64,000 bases of DNA from Acanthosepion esculentum (lineage: Eukaryota; Mollusca; Cephalopoda; Sepiida; Sepiidae), in the NCBI GenBank assembly GCA_964036315.1, contig OZ038492.1, positions 34,948,618-35,012,617 of the forward strand, read 5' to 3'. A model generated the notes under the pieces. It did no database searches. It was not told the origin of the DNA and saw only the letters and a list, made by a program, of their open reading frames with translations. Positions 19,868 through 29,905 of the stretch are shown here, piece by piece (positions within the stretch are counted from its first letter, which is position 1; every line of letters starts with the position of its first letter). Made by a program: the position numbers and the translations under genes.

Positions 19868-20429
19868 GGCAGTATATCTTCATTCAAACATTTCATTGAA
19901 TAATATAGGCATATTGTGTCTGCTTATTTTTATACTAATCCTTTCCAGTTATCTAATTAGTTTCTTGGTGTTGAGATGAAATTCATCAAGGAAGGCGCCG
20001 CAGTTTGTTTTTTAACCTTAGTACTTTCGATCTTTTCTAAGAACATCTTCAGGGGTAAATTACAAAGACATACTTATTGTAACTGCGATAAAATCTGCCT
20101 CCCGTTGTGACGATGATGTTTAAAAACACGCGCGAATGCGTTCTGTTATAGTTATTTTAAATTTTATAAATTTATCTGTTGTAGTTATGGGGTTTTTGCA
20201 AAACAAGCATTTCAACATAAGGGAGCTGAATAGAAATTGGTAGAAATGTAACATGGCATTAAATGTTTGTTATATGCATTTAATATGTTGTTGCAATATT
20301 CGTAATAAATCTTTTTGAGTGTTGGTTGGTTGATTTTGATATAGAGGGCCTCGATAATTTGAATTTGTGTAGTATATTGGTGTTATCAATATTTAATGTT
20401 ATTCTACATTTCTACTAATTTTCGGTCAG
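19216..20429. other. No gene recognised; microsatellites at 19782-19866 and a hammerhead-like motif near 20010-20055
   Basis: Mostly A+T-rich. At 19782-19866 there are CATA, (AC)n and (TA)n repeats, followed by GGCAGTATATCTTCATTCAAAC, a distant relative of the 58-bp flank of the array at 7.04 kb. The minus strand near 20010-20055 carries a CTGAAGA…GAAA core discussed in the findings. Confidence 0.5.

Positions 20430-20500
<71 letters not shown>
20430..20500. repeat. (TA)n-(TG)n microsatellite
   Basis: TA array to 20461, GTATGTATG, then (GT)n to about 20499. Confidence 0.9.
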
Positions 20501-20501
<1 letters not shown>

Positions 20502-22218
20502 CAAATAAAAAATGCATCTTCAACTTATCTGTCGCTAGTCGGATTTTCGCAGATATCTTATCCACGTGTTAGGGGTAATGGTAATGATAATATTAGCTAC
20601 ATATATATTAGCTATATATATGTAGAGGAATATAGAGAGAAATAAATAATGTTAAAAAAAGCTTCTACAAATTTAAATAGAAATTTATTGTTGAGTATTT
20701 GTTTTCTTTCAAATTGAAAGAAACGAATTACAAAGATCCTCGCGAAAGTCTCACAAATTATTTTCTTGCTTTTACAATCCAACAGGATTATTTGCGTTAG
20801 TATGATAGAAGAAACCGAATGTGTCTATTTAACGAAGGAGTCACGTATGTACATTGTTTTATGAATGCCTGTAATTTTCCAGCAGTCAGTTAAAGGTATT
20901 TGTAATATTGCTACTATTAATATTTTTGTTCTCATAACTCCGTTCGTATGTTTTTGTGTTGCTTAATTTAATTTAAAATTGCGTGTCTATTGCAAAAAGT
21001 TACTCGATAAATATATCAAAAGATGAGTAATAACTCATACGAAATGTATAACTAATCAGTTGTGCAACAAACAACAACGAATCCTGGTCAAATGTTAACG
21101 AAAAAACTGAAAACTGAATACTAAATTTATGAATTTACGCGATTGTATTTATAACAGCGTTTCGGTTGCAGGGAACTAAAAGTTAGATTTACTAATCTCA
21201 AAAGTTTATTGGTTAATAAATATTTTTACCAATCTTTAAATATCTGTTTTTAGGAGGGAACATATTGTTCATAGTTTTCTGTAGTGATCTTTCAAATTTC
21301 GTAGCTGATAACAATCGGAGTTGTCTGAAATTTCAAAGCCATATGCCCGTCGTTTCTTGGTTAATAAATGTGAATGTGGAAATTCAAATCTGGAGCCGAC
21401 TTTGTGCACAAACATGAGACGGTTTCAGTGTGACTTGGTGTTTGCACAGATTGGAGATTTTTAGTGATTTTACTTGAATTTATTAAATTTTTCTACAGCT
21501 TTTATAGGGTTTCCACATATATAAATTTAGTTATGTTAATGGTAATAGCAATATTAGGAAACATTTGGCATTCACTGGCCGAGAAGCCAGTGCTGCTGTC
21601 GATTAGAATTTATAAGATCGTTCTCTTAAAATAACTTTTCAGTAAAATAGCTTTCTCAGGTCCAGTAGCTGTTATCACACTTTTCAGTACGGGTGGGGAT
21701 TTCTTTCTTTACCTTTTATTTGAACTGGTGTGGAAAGTCAACATCTTAATTATGTCATTATTTTCTTATCGATTTACATGTGCTATCCATTTTAGTTGTT
21801 GCTGCTGTTGAAAGTTCTCAAATGACGTGGCTTCTGTTATCTGGTACAGTTCTTTGTTTGTGATACTGTAGCGCCATTCCACAAAATCTTGTGGGCACAT
21901 TGTTATTATTATAAATAAAAGTAAAAATGTAAAATAATAATGATGAAAATTATAAATAAAATAATATTTAAACCTCGTTTAAAATAAATTTAATAAATTG
22001 AATAAATAAAAATAATAAAATTACTCCAAGCATGCAACAGGGAGTGTTCCTGCCGGGAATACGGACATCCCGCAAAGAGACGTGAGATTCAATCTCTTTG
22101 CCTAAGAACTATCGAGATGACAACACGTGTGTAACTTCCCTCCAGGATAGGACTTGTGATATTTCATAGTGACTGACTCCCTTCTATAACATGAACTTTA
22201 TCACAATTATAATTGTAA
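20501..22218. other. No gene recognised; the quietest stretch of the window
   Basis: Some 1.7 kb with no open frame above 60 codons, no SINE boxes and no LINE motifs. A G+C-richer patch at 22030-22190 (AGGGAGTGTTCCTGCCGGGA, GACATCCCGC) stands out in composition but matches nothing I recognise. Confidence 0.6.
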
Positions 22219-22470
22219 AGGAGGCACTGTGGAGTAACGGATAGCGGCTCGGATTGAGGAATCGGAGAGCCGCGTTCGCATTCCAGTCGAACCCATTACA
22301 TTCACTTACGTGCTAGTAACCTCCTCTTCTCACCCCTGCTATGGGTAAATAGCAGTTGGATGGCAACTTACCGCAGAAAGAAATGACAACCTACTGCGGG
22401 AAAAATCTGCCTCGTCAGTCACGTATCGAAGGTATATATGATCACCTAAGCGTGTATCATATCACATAAC
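22219..22470 (+). mobile_element. SINE-B, nearly full length
   Basis: It starts AGGCACTGTGGAGTAACGGA, with box B GCGTTCGCATTCC. The body is ATTACATTCACTTACGTGCT, CTCCTCTTCTCACCCC, GCAGAAAGAAATGACAACCT, ACTGCGGGAAAAATCTGCC and a 3' GCGTGTATCATATCACATAA. It is one of the two plus-oriented copies and lacks the CAGACCGGGTTCTATAG segment seen in others, so subfamilies exist. Confidence 0.85.
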
Positions 22471-22635
22471 TGAATGTAAACACACACAAATACATAAACA
22501 AAATTGTATGGAACTGTCATACAATTCATCATATTTTTTATTGTTATTCTATACGTTTGTTTCTTCTGTTTTTCCTTGTAAACACAAGCCCACATTTATG
22601 ACCACATGTTGTGAATAAATATACTTCCACAGTCT

Positions 22636-22858
22636 AGTATTAAAACCTATTTTTATACTTTCATAGTGTTTTGACCCCTATTAGAGGGTTAAATATTTGT
22701 CCATAGTTGGGACCCTGACAGGTTACCATCCCGGGTCTGGTTGGACCTAGGAACACCAGCAATTAAGTGGTGGTTTCACGCTCCTCAAAACCTCCTGTCC
22801 TGATCAGAGGCGTTATAGTCGGATATAGTTTATCGTCATACCCAGGACGTCAATTTGT
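22636..22858 (+). repeat. Compound repeat X, segments 2-3 with one minisatellite-2 unit
   Basis: AAAACCTATTTTTATACTTT, the TTAGAGGGTTAAATATTTG region, CATAGTTGGGACC, AACACCAGCAATTAAG and TTTCACGCTCCTCAAAACCT, closing with one 30-bp unit (ATAGTTTATCGTCATACCCA GGACG). There is no segment 1 upstream, so it is 5'-truncated. Confidence 0.8.
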
Positions 22859-22988
22859 GAAAAAGAAATATTGAATAAGCGAACGTGTATTACTGAATAT
22901 AATGAGCGATTATTTTATAAAATATAAGAAAAAGGTGACTCTAGTAGCGAGTGTAGTAATGATTGAAAGAAGCAATAGATGGTTTTAC

Positions 22989-23090
22989 ATCTTAGCTTAG
23001 ATGCGGAACAATTGAGGATCGAACCCACTAATCTAGTCGTAAGTAAACTAGGGAGACAAGATTGCTAACCATTACACTACGTTGGGCACT
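22989..23090 (-). mobile_element. SINE-A, single copy
   Basis: The minus-strand head GTAGTGTAATGGTTAGCAAT carries a good box A. Box B region GTGGGTTCGATCCTCAA, then the CATCTAAGCTAAGATG tail. It lacks the A+T-rich 3' end seen at 1.14 kb. Confidence 0.7.
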
Positions 23091-23231
23091 GATCAAAAGA
23101 AGCAATTATAGGAGGGTTTTGAACTCTTAATACCGCTTTTATTCCAATACGCAGGCTATTGTTTTTTTACGAAGAGATATTGGAATAAAGAAGAAAACTG
23201 TGAAAGATTTAAACAAACAAACACAGTTATG

Positions 23232-23506
23232 TACTATGCGATCATGCATCTTTCGATACATGACTAACGAGGCAGATTTTTCCCCGCAGTAGGTTGCCAT
23301 TTTCTTGCTGCGGTAGACAAGTTGCCATCCAAGACTATAGAACCCGGTCTGTCCTGCTATTTACCCATAGCTAGGGGGGAGAAGAAGAGGATTCATACAT
23401 TTCCCAATTATATTAGCACGTCAGTGAATGTAATGGATTCGACTGGGATTCGAACTCGTCTCTCCAATTCCTCAATCTGCTATCAATTACTTCATCGTGC
23501 CTCCTA
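23232..23506 (-). mobile_element. SINE-B, full length
   Basis: Minus strand: GAGGCACGATGAAGTAATTG head, box B GTTCGAATCCCAG, CATTACATTCACTGACGTGC, CTCTTCTTCTCCCCCC, CAGACCGGGTTCTATAGTC, TGCGGGGAAAAATCTGCCTC and GATGCATGATCGCATAG. All body modules are present. The head has mutations in the stem region. Confidence 0.85.
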
Positions 23507-23635
23507 AGCCAATCCAACAGAATCTTATATATAAAGAAAAAAACGAAGAAACCTATAAATGAGAAGGAAAATTAAGACAGGGATCAGTGAAAACAAGAGT
23601 AATTGTAGCAGTTTCGTTTGTCTGTAATGGTTAAA

Positions 23636-23800
23636 GGAGAAGAAAGCTTGTTCACTATTTACATTATTCGTCCTATTGTCCTCATCTTTGTCGCCATATT
23701 TGTCACAACGTTTCGGCCTTCTTCAGGTGGTTGGAATTTTGAACTGAACCCTTTATTTAACATGTCCTGTTTTAATCAACTGAGAGAAACCTTTTCCGAT
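23636..23800 (+). repeat. Repeat E, partial copy
   Basis: TTACATTATTCGTCCTATTG, TCCTCATCTTTGTCGCCAT, CACAACGTTTCGGCCTTCTT, CAGGTGGTTGGAAT and TGAACTGAACCCTTTATTT. These blocks are shared with the minus-strand copy at 48.75-49.08 kb and, partly, with 46.29 kb and 48.33 kb. The open frame 23618-23851 follows the repeat and has no protein homology I know. Confidence 0.7.
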
Positions 23801-23917
23801 TTCACCAGCATGGCTGGTGCTAACCCCCGGACAGTGTCTCATTACACCTAGGGATAACGTTTACCGTTGACATGAAGCGCAAATATTATACTGAAACAAC
23901 TGCTACTTCTACTTCTA

Positions 23918-24225
23918 GGAAAGATGGTTCACTCTGTTGGGCTGGACAATTTTCACATTTGTAATCCTGCCATTCGTCTACGCATTGAATATTGGTCTCC
24001 AATCTCATCTGGTGGTTCTACTATGTATCTAAAGATTCATGGTAAAATCCAAAGAAGAATCGACAATTTTATCGGTACCGATCTGGCATCTCGTCTTTAG
24101 TCACGTTGCCCACGCCCTAACGTAGCTTCCCTGTGTCTTCTCTTTAAATATGTGCATGGTAATTGTTGTGATGAGAGTTCTTTCTTTGGTACCAGGAATT
24201 TACGAATTTAAGCGCAGTACTCTAC
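23918..24225 (+). mobile_element. LINE-J1 reverse transcriptase C-terminal fragment
   Basis: Frames give a KDGSLCWAGQF-like start (family form KVGSL.RARQF), then IEYWSPISS, IHGKIQRRIDNFIGTDLASR, a stop where Q is expected and VASLCLLFKYVHGNC. This parallels the copy at 49.2-49.7 kb residue for residue in places. A frameshift and at least one stop make it non-functional. It ends before the SHPFTVE segment and before a long (TA)n array. Confidence 0.7.
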
Positions 24226-24277
24226 AGCTTCATTGTATTTTGATCTTTTGGCAAGTTGTCAGTTGGTTCCATAATTT

Positions 24278-24280
<3 letters not shown>

Positions 24281-24361
<81 letters not shown>
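24281..24361. repeat. (TA)n microsatellite, 81 bp
   Basis: Pure TA array. The sequence between it and 24657 is A+T-rich with no recognised content. Confidence 0.9.
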
Positions 24362-24366
<5 letters not shown>

Positions 24367-24654
24367 GTAATCTGATATTAGGCATAGATACACATGGATG
24401 TATATCTGCGGCTAATCTCAGACTGTTTATATGGGTCTGCTTGTGTGAACTAAAATGCGTACACCTGTATGTACGTATGTATGTCTGTGTGTGAGACTGT
24501 CATCCTAAATGGACACAGGGGAGAAATCCACCCCCCACCAAACATAGTCAAATACAAACAAGAATAAATAGATTCAATCTTTAAAATATAAACCAGTTAG
24601 TCTGATAATCGCAGAAGAATGAAACCGAGGGTCACAAACTCATATCCATACAAC

Positions 24655-24657
<3 letters not shown>

Positions 24658-24717
<60 letters not shown>

Positions 24718-24775
24718 GTATTTAGGCAGCAATCCTTCTTTCATGCACATTTCATTAAAAACGACTGATAAGGTG
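24658..24775. repeat. (TA)n array plus conserved 58-bp flank, second copy
   Basis: A 55-bp TA array followed by TGTGTATTTAGGCAGCAATC…CGACTGATAAGG, matching 7089-7148 almost base for base. Confidence 0.85.
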
Positions 24776-24837
24776 CTTTTATTTAGTTTTTTATATAATT
24801 TCTCGTGCGATCTAATAATGTTTTTCTTTTAATGGAA

Positions 24838-25060
24838 TATATATATATATATATATATATATTATGTCATTGACAGAAAGTACTGTTTCGCTGTATCACA
24901 GCTCCTCAGTGCGACTAGACATCCGAATGCCTCAAGCCAGGATTGAAGCACAACTGATTTGGTGTCAGCCAGAGCTATCTTCACTCGGTAGAGTTACACA
25001 ACTAAATCTAGCGTATTGTTTTTACAAATGTAAACAAATGCCAATCAGCCAAAGTATATG

Positions 25061-25117
<57 letters not shown>
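24838..25117 (+). repeat. Repeat F between two (TA)n arrays
   Basis: TA array 24838-24861, then repeat F 24872-25063 (TGTCATTGACAGAAAGTACT to CAATCAGCCAAAGT), then a second TA array 25064-25117. The copy is homologous to 13290-13527 in opposite orientation. The open frame across it is not conserved in the other copy. Confidence 0.8.
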
Positions 25118-25128
<11 letters not shown>

Positions 25129-25149
25129 CACACACAAACATGTCTATGT

Positions 25150-26117
25150 AGGCTAAACCTTCATAGTTACCAAAGCATATTGAGTGAGAAAATACTAAAT
25201 TTTATGAAGCGATTAAATGTGCTTCTTTTGTGATGTCAACGAACAGTCGTATGACACTTTTGTAATGTCAACGAATACTCATTGTTACTTTCATAATGCT
25301 CGTTGTAGTAGAGATTTGTAATCGCAGATACAACTATAGTAACGCCGATGAACAATACTGGTGTCAGACGCCTTCTAATAACACTCACACTAATAGTTAT
25401 TGCTCGATAATACTCACTCGAATAGTAATCCGTATAGTGATCTGATTAGAGAAAAAGTATAGCGAATATAGACAATAGCGGTTCGTGTCGTAATAGAGGA
25501 TACACTGGAAATGCAGATCCGAATAGTCATAGAGGATAGAGTAGATATAGTGATCGGTATAGTACAGAGTAGAAATGCAATCAGTTAGACGCAAAGCTAT
25601 TTCATGGCCACGTGATATATTTAATTCAATATTAATAGGATCGCCTGTTTGCTCACTGGCGATCTATGTTCAAACTCGACACTTTATTCCTATATAACAG
25701 TTTCTAAATAAATATAATGAGCGTTCGAAACATTAACTTTGTTGATTTATTAAGATTTTTAGGAATATGAATTTTATGAGCATCAAATTGTAATATACCT
25801 AATCGATCAACTTCAGATTAGATGTTGTCAAGTTTTTTTTAGGAGGAAACAAATTTAAAATTTATTTGACCTCAAAAATTCAGTTTTTTATGTAACGAAT
25901 TTCAACATGATAATAAATAATAAATGAATTCAGTAGATTTATTTTACCCTGATGAAACTGATCTATGTATCTTTCAAAACTTCAAGTTGGAAGACGCGTT
26001 TTTGTTGTAGTTTTTCGCTTGATTTTTCTTTTTTTTTCTTTTCTTGCAGTACTTCTTAATTTTGGTAAGCTTATTTTTGTACTACCCCTTCACATTTTCA
26101 TTTATTTTCTCCTCTTC
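25150..26117. other. No gene recognised
   Basis: A+T-rich. 25240-25600 contains several short imprecise repeats (for example TTTGTAATGTCAACGAA-like and AATAGT-rich phrases). No family or open frame of note. Confidence 0.55.
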
Positions 26118-26160
<43 letters not shown>

Positions 26161-26163
26161 ATG
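26118..26163. repeat. (TATC)n microsatellite
   Basis: Tetranucleotide array that ends exactly where a PLE endonuclease fragment begins. The same array-to-PLE junction occurs at 27243-27305. Confidence 0.9.
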
Positions 26164-26272
26164 ATCATTAAAAAAATTGTATCACTCAATATCGGAAAAT
26201 AATTATATAGGCCGTACTACAACATGTTTGACACGAACACTCACTCCACACCTTTCTGGCCATCGTTCAACT
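26164..26272 (+). mobile_element. PLE GIY-YIG endonuclease fragment (type a)
   Basis: The frame from 26177 reads NNYIGRTTTCLTRTLTPHLS, which is the YIG half of a GIY-YIG endonuclease domain as found at the C-terminus of Penelope-like retroelements (pattern YIG.T.T.L..RL..HL). The preceding GIY half is missing, replaced by (TATC)n. The frame continues without interruption into LINE-J1 sequence at about 26270, giving a chimeric 93-codon ORF. A fuller version of this endonuclease is at 39.8-40.3 kb. Confidence 0.7.
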
Positions 26273-26574
26273 AGGCTGGCATATCGCTCTCACCCTTTCA
26301 CTGTGGAAATTGTTAAATGTAGCCGTCTGTTCTACTCCAATAGCTTAATTTCTCGCACTTCTCGCCTGTGGAACTCCTTCCACTTTTCCTGTTTCCCTGA
26401 TAGCTATAATCTCCAACTATTCAAATGTAACGTCAATCGACGTCTCCAGATGCCTTGATCTATCCCCTATCCTCCTCTTCATCCTTTCCTCTATCAATCT
26501 TATTTGATCTCGCTCCAACTCTCTATAACCCCTTGCGTGCTAGTGGCTTCCCGCGGGTGAAACGCTTAAAAAAT
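26273..26574 (+). mobile_element. LINE-J1 3' end, truncated at AGGCTGGCAT
   Basis: It encodes the LINE-J1 C-terminus (SHPFTVEIVKCSRLF, LISRTSRLWNSF, CFPDSYNLQLFKCNVNRRLQ) and keeps the 3' untranslated part with CCTTGCGTGCTAGTGGCTTC and a short A-rich tail after GTGAAACGCTTA. The 5' junction with the PLE piece lies in TTCAACTAGG, which occurs in both partners. Confidence 0.8.
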
Positions 26575-26599
26575 TAGGTGCAGGCTGATTTCATATCTG

Positions 26600-26702
26600 T
26601 CATCTGTCGACTTTTATTGCCCTTTCTGTTTATTTCATTCTCTGTAACCCCTTTATATCCAAGTGGCTTGGAGTGAAATGATAAACAAATCTATTTTTAT
26701 TT

Positions 26703-26778
<76 letters not shown>

Positions 26779-26820
26779 TGTTCATTATCTATATATCGAC
26801 CGTTTTAACCGTCTGTTATG

Positions 26821-26876
<56 letters not shown>

Positions 26877-26890
26877 CATAATATATATAT
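26600..26890. repeat. Related LINE 3' tail running into (TATC)n and (TA)n arrays
   Basis: 26640-26695 (TTCTCTGTAACCCCTTTATA then CAAGTGGCTTGGAGTGAAAT) resembles the LINE-J1 3' end (CTCTGTAAGCCCTTGCGTG…GTGGCTTCC…GGGGTGAAACG). It runs directly into a (TATC)n array at 26706-26778, then into an imperfect palindromic TA region with TTATAACATAATATA at 26817-26890. Confidence 0.6.
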
Positions 26891-27042
26891 ATATATCTTT
26901 TCATAATTTTATATATATATAAATATATATATCATTTCATAATTTCTCTCATTTCTTTTATTCTGTATATATTTACTGTTACTTTCTATATATTTAACTT
27001 TTTACTTACTTCGGTCCGTTACTATCTGATTACAAATTGTTC

Positions 27043-27045
<3 letters not shown>

Positions 27046-27073
<28 letters not shown>

Positions 27074-27241
27074 TATTCTTTTTCTCATCTATGTGTCTGT
27101 GTGTGTATGTACATAGGTATCTATCTTTCCATATTTAACTCTTTCTATCTCATCATTTATATTTTTAGCGCACACAGCTCTTGTCTATATATTTATATTT
27201 TTACTTATTTCAATCGGTTAATCTGTATTTCCGAATATTCG

Positions 27242-27305
<64 letters not shown>
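27046..27305. repeat. (TATC)n arrays
   Basis: Arrays at 27046-27072 and 27243-27305, separated by unrecognised A+T-rich sequence. The second ends at the start of a PLE fragment. Confidence 0.9.
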
Positions 27306-27392
27306 AAATGACCATTAAGGAATTGTATCACTCAAAATTCGTAAATAATTATATAGTCCACACTACAACATGTTTGACACGAAGACTCACTC
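27306..27392 (+). mobile_element. PLE GIY-YIG endonuclease fragment (type a), second copy
   Basis: The frame reads NNYIVHTTTCLTRRLTLHLS, the same domain as at 26.2 kb but with the YIG glycine changed (YIV). It is bounded left by (TATC)n with the same junction sequence (AATGACCATTAA, CAATTGTATCACTCAA-like) and ends at CTGGCCAT, where unrelated sequence takes over. The long 149-codon ORF is mainly microsatellite. Confidence 0.65.
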
Positions 27393-27849
27393 TACACCTT
27401 TCTGGCCATACACTCAAAACACTTGGGTCAAGTCAGGATATGATTTTCAGGCACCTTTCAAACGGAGCACCCGCAGAGCTGTGCCTCATCAGACCACTCG
27501 GTCATGCGATTTTACAGACCTTTGAAACCGGGGATTGGGTCTCTCAGTAAAAGTATTTAGGGGAAAAAATGACGGGAAAACTATGTTACGGCAGTGGGAA
27601 AGTGAATGAAGCCGAGATGCCAGGTCAATACTATCGTACATTCTACTTTGGATTTGATTAATAATCTCTAAATATATATCAGACGCGACAGATAATCAGG
27701 TTCATTTTCACCATCTGCAAACCAGGGCAAATTTCCTATTCTAGAGGTGATATGTGTGATTTATTGAAGTTATATTTTGAAATAAAGTTTGATTTTTTAA
27801 AGAGATTCTAGGATATTATATGGACTACTGTCATGAAAAGGATTTTCCA
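27393..27849. repeat. Unclassified; ~130 bp shared with 35.03-35.17 kb
   Basis: 27565-27700 (CAGTGGGAAAGTGAATGAAG, CCGAGATGCCAGGTCA, AATCTCTAAATATATATCAG) matches 35060-35175 in order and orientation. The upstream part, 27420-27475 (TATGATTTTCAGGCACCTTT), weakly resembles 57195-57225. Its association with PLE fragments and (TATC)n suggests a PLE untranslated region, but this is an inference. Confidence 0.45.
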
Positions 27850-28290
27850 TGTTGGTTGGTTTATTTTGTTTAGAGGCACATCAACACCTCTATGGGTTAT
27901 TTAATGCCAAAATCTAAATATTTTGTACATAATTTTATACTTTCAGGGTAAATGTGTTGTTTTTTTTAGATATATATTTTGTAGATCGTAAATTATATTG
28001 TTGGTAATTTTACTATAAAAATGTATTTTTTATACTCTTCTAGTGTTGTATTAATTGTCATTTTGTTATTCTTGGTCATTTTATTATAAAAATATACTGT
28101 TGATTTTTGTTTGGGGGGTCACTTTTTGGCCATAGCTGGGACCCTAACAGGTACTACCACCCCGAGTTAGGGCTTACCTGGGAACAACAGTAATTAGGAG
28201 GTTGTTTTACGCCCCGAAAAACCTCCACTCAACCGATCAGAGACCTTGCTGCCTGATGTAGTTTATCGTCATACCTACCCAGGTTGATGA
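27850..28290 (+). repeat. Compound repeat X, near-complete short copy
   Basis: Segment 1 (TTGGTTGGTTTATTTTGTTT, CACCTCTATGGGTTATTTAA), a diverged minisatellite-1 region (TTGGTAATTT), then segments 2-3 (CATAGCTGGGACCCTAACAG, the CCCCGAGTTAGGGC region, AATTAGGAGGTTGTTTTACG). It ends with one minisatellite-2 unit (ATGTAGTTTATCGTCATACC). This shows the uninterrupted order of X. Confidence 0.75.
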
Positions 28291-28883
28291 CACATCATTT
28301 ATAGACACGAAATACGTACATTCCGAACACCCTAATATCTACATGTAACGTTAGCAACAGAGAAGTGATTTGAATCAACCATAACCAAGAAAAGACTTTG
28401 CGACAGAACATTCTGGTGAGATAAAGACTTTTAACGATATAACATTTCTTCGTCATAAAAAAGCTGATTATAAATCTTCTAGACACCACTAAAAATCTCT
28501 ATATTGATAATAGCGTTCTACCCAGGCTTTCGAATAGTTTTCCCATATTTAGATATTTTTTATAATAATAATTTCTTGGCTGAAGTTACCATAATTTGCT
28601 GATGTTTAAACTGGGTAAATTATTATGATAATAACAGTCTTTTATCGACGGTCGTCTCAGAAAACGAGATTTTCTTCTCTTCAGTTCTCGCTTAAAAGTC
28701 TTAAGTGGCTTGTTGTTATTGTTTTGGTTTCGACCAAAAAATGTAATAATGACTTAACTTCATTGCTTAATCGGAAGAGTTTTTTTTTTTCCTAAAACGT
28801 TTTATCTGTAAATCTTTCCCTCGTCAGCGCTGGCAGGGTTATTGTCAAAGACACTTATTTTAGAATGTACGATTAGTATTTAC
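28291..28883. other. No gene recognised
   Basis: A+T-rich. The minus strand at 28420-28455 has a TGACGAAGAAATG…AAAAGTC phrase faintly like the hammerhead-type cores elsewhere, too weak to call. Confidence 0.55.
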
Positions 28884-29345
28884 AAAGAAAGAAAGAAAGA
28901 AAGAAAGGAAGAAAGGAAGAAAGAAAGAAAAGGACAGAAAGCGTTAAAAAAGAAAGAAACAAGCAAAGAAAGGGAAAGAGAACGTTACGAAAGAAAGAAA
29001 GTCAGTCGGTAAGTTAAGAAAAGAAAATATATGAATTGTCAAAATAAAAGAAGACATATGGATATTTGGAAAAAGAGAGAGAGAGAGAGAGAAAAAAGAT
29101 AGTAATTGAAGAGAAAAATAAATAAATAAATAGAAAAAAATTACAAAAGAAATAAATAAAGAAACGAAACGAAATGAAACATGGAAAAGGAAAGAAATAT
29201 AGAAACTAAGAAAAGAAAGAAGGAAAGGAGCAAAAACTTACAAAAGAAAGAAAGAAAGTTCGTAAGTTAAAAAAAGAAAAAAAAAGAAGAAGCAAAAACC
29301 AAAAAAATCGAGGACGAAAGAAAGAAAAAAGCAGGGTGAACACAA
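28884..29345 (+). repeat. Polypurine-rich tract with (GAAA)n and (GA)n
   Basis: About 460 bp strongly biased to A and G on the plus strand, containing AAAGAAAGAAAGAA and (GA)9 at about 29075. The Phe-rich minus-strand frame at 29238-29465 is a by-product. Confidence 0.85.
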
Positions 29346-29379
29346 CTGTAAAAAAAAACAAACAAACAAAAAAAAAAAC

Positions 29380-29905
29380 AGATATGCGGTTCTACAGAAG
29401 AATGCTGAGGATAACATGAACCGAATATGTGAGCAATGACGAAGTTTTAGAGAAAATGAAAACAAAATGGAAACATATACTTAACATCAGGAAATTTCTA
29501 GGGCACATAATGAGAAAAGAGGGCTTGGAGAATATTGGAGATACTCACAAGGCTGATTGAAGGCAAGAAGAACCGAAGGAAACAACGCATAACATACATA
29601 ATGTACTTCCGCTGGAAGGCCGCCGGTGTCAACGCCAGTGGTGGGCCTCTAGCGGTTCGCTAGTAGTAACATTGCTGAGCGGAACACTTCGGCGATCCAA
29701 CAGCGGTTAACCCTAGTAGCATGCCACCCAGTGGCAGATTAGTGTCTTGCGTGTAGGGTTAGTGAGCTTTATAAACTGATAGCGGAACAAGGTTTAGGAG
29801 AAGTAACAGAAAGACAAAAATTATTAAGAGCTACATAGAACAGTAAATTGTGGAGAACCATGATCTCTTACGTTCTGAGGTGACACAGCAGTTAAAGAAG
29901 TGTAG
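29380..29905 (+). mobile_element. LINE-N1 C-terminal relic, interrupted by a G+C-rich insert
   Basis: The left part reads MRFYRRMLRIT-like, SNDEVLEKM, LNIRKFLGHIMRKEGLENI-like and EGKKNRRKQRIT. The right part (from about 29765) reads AEQGLGEVTERQKLLRAT and KLWRTMI. Between them 29604-29764 is foreign, as judged by comparison with 2.2 kb, where the two halves are continuous. Stops and shifts occur in both halves. Confidence 0.75.
29604..29764. mobile_element. ~160-bp G+C-rich insert in LINE-N1, unclassified
   Basis: It runs from TACTTCCGCTGGAAGGCCGC to GTGTAGGGTTAGT and has a composition unlike its surroundings. It contains two imperfect repeats of AGCGGTT…CTAGTAG. No polymerase III boxes, no clear terminal inverted repeat and no target duplication that I can define. 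Possibly a small non-autonomous element. Confidence 0.45.

Noticed and set aside
28420..28455. Hammerhead ribozyme on the minus strand (TGACGAAGAAATG…AAAAGTC)
   Set aside because: The CTGANGA and GAAA cores are not both present and no stem I can be drawn.
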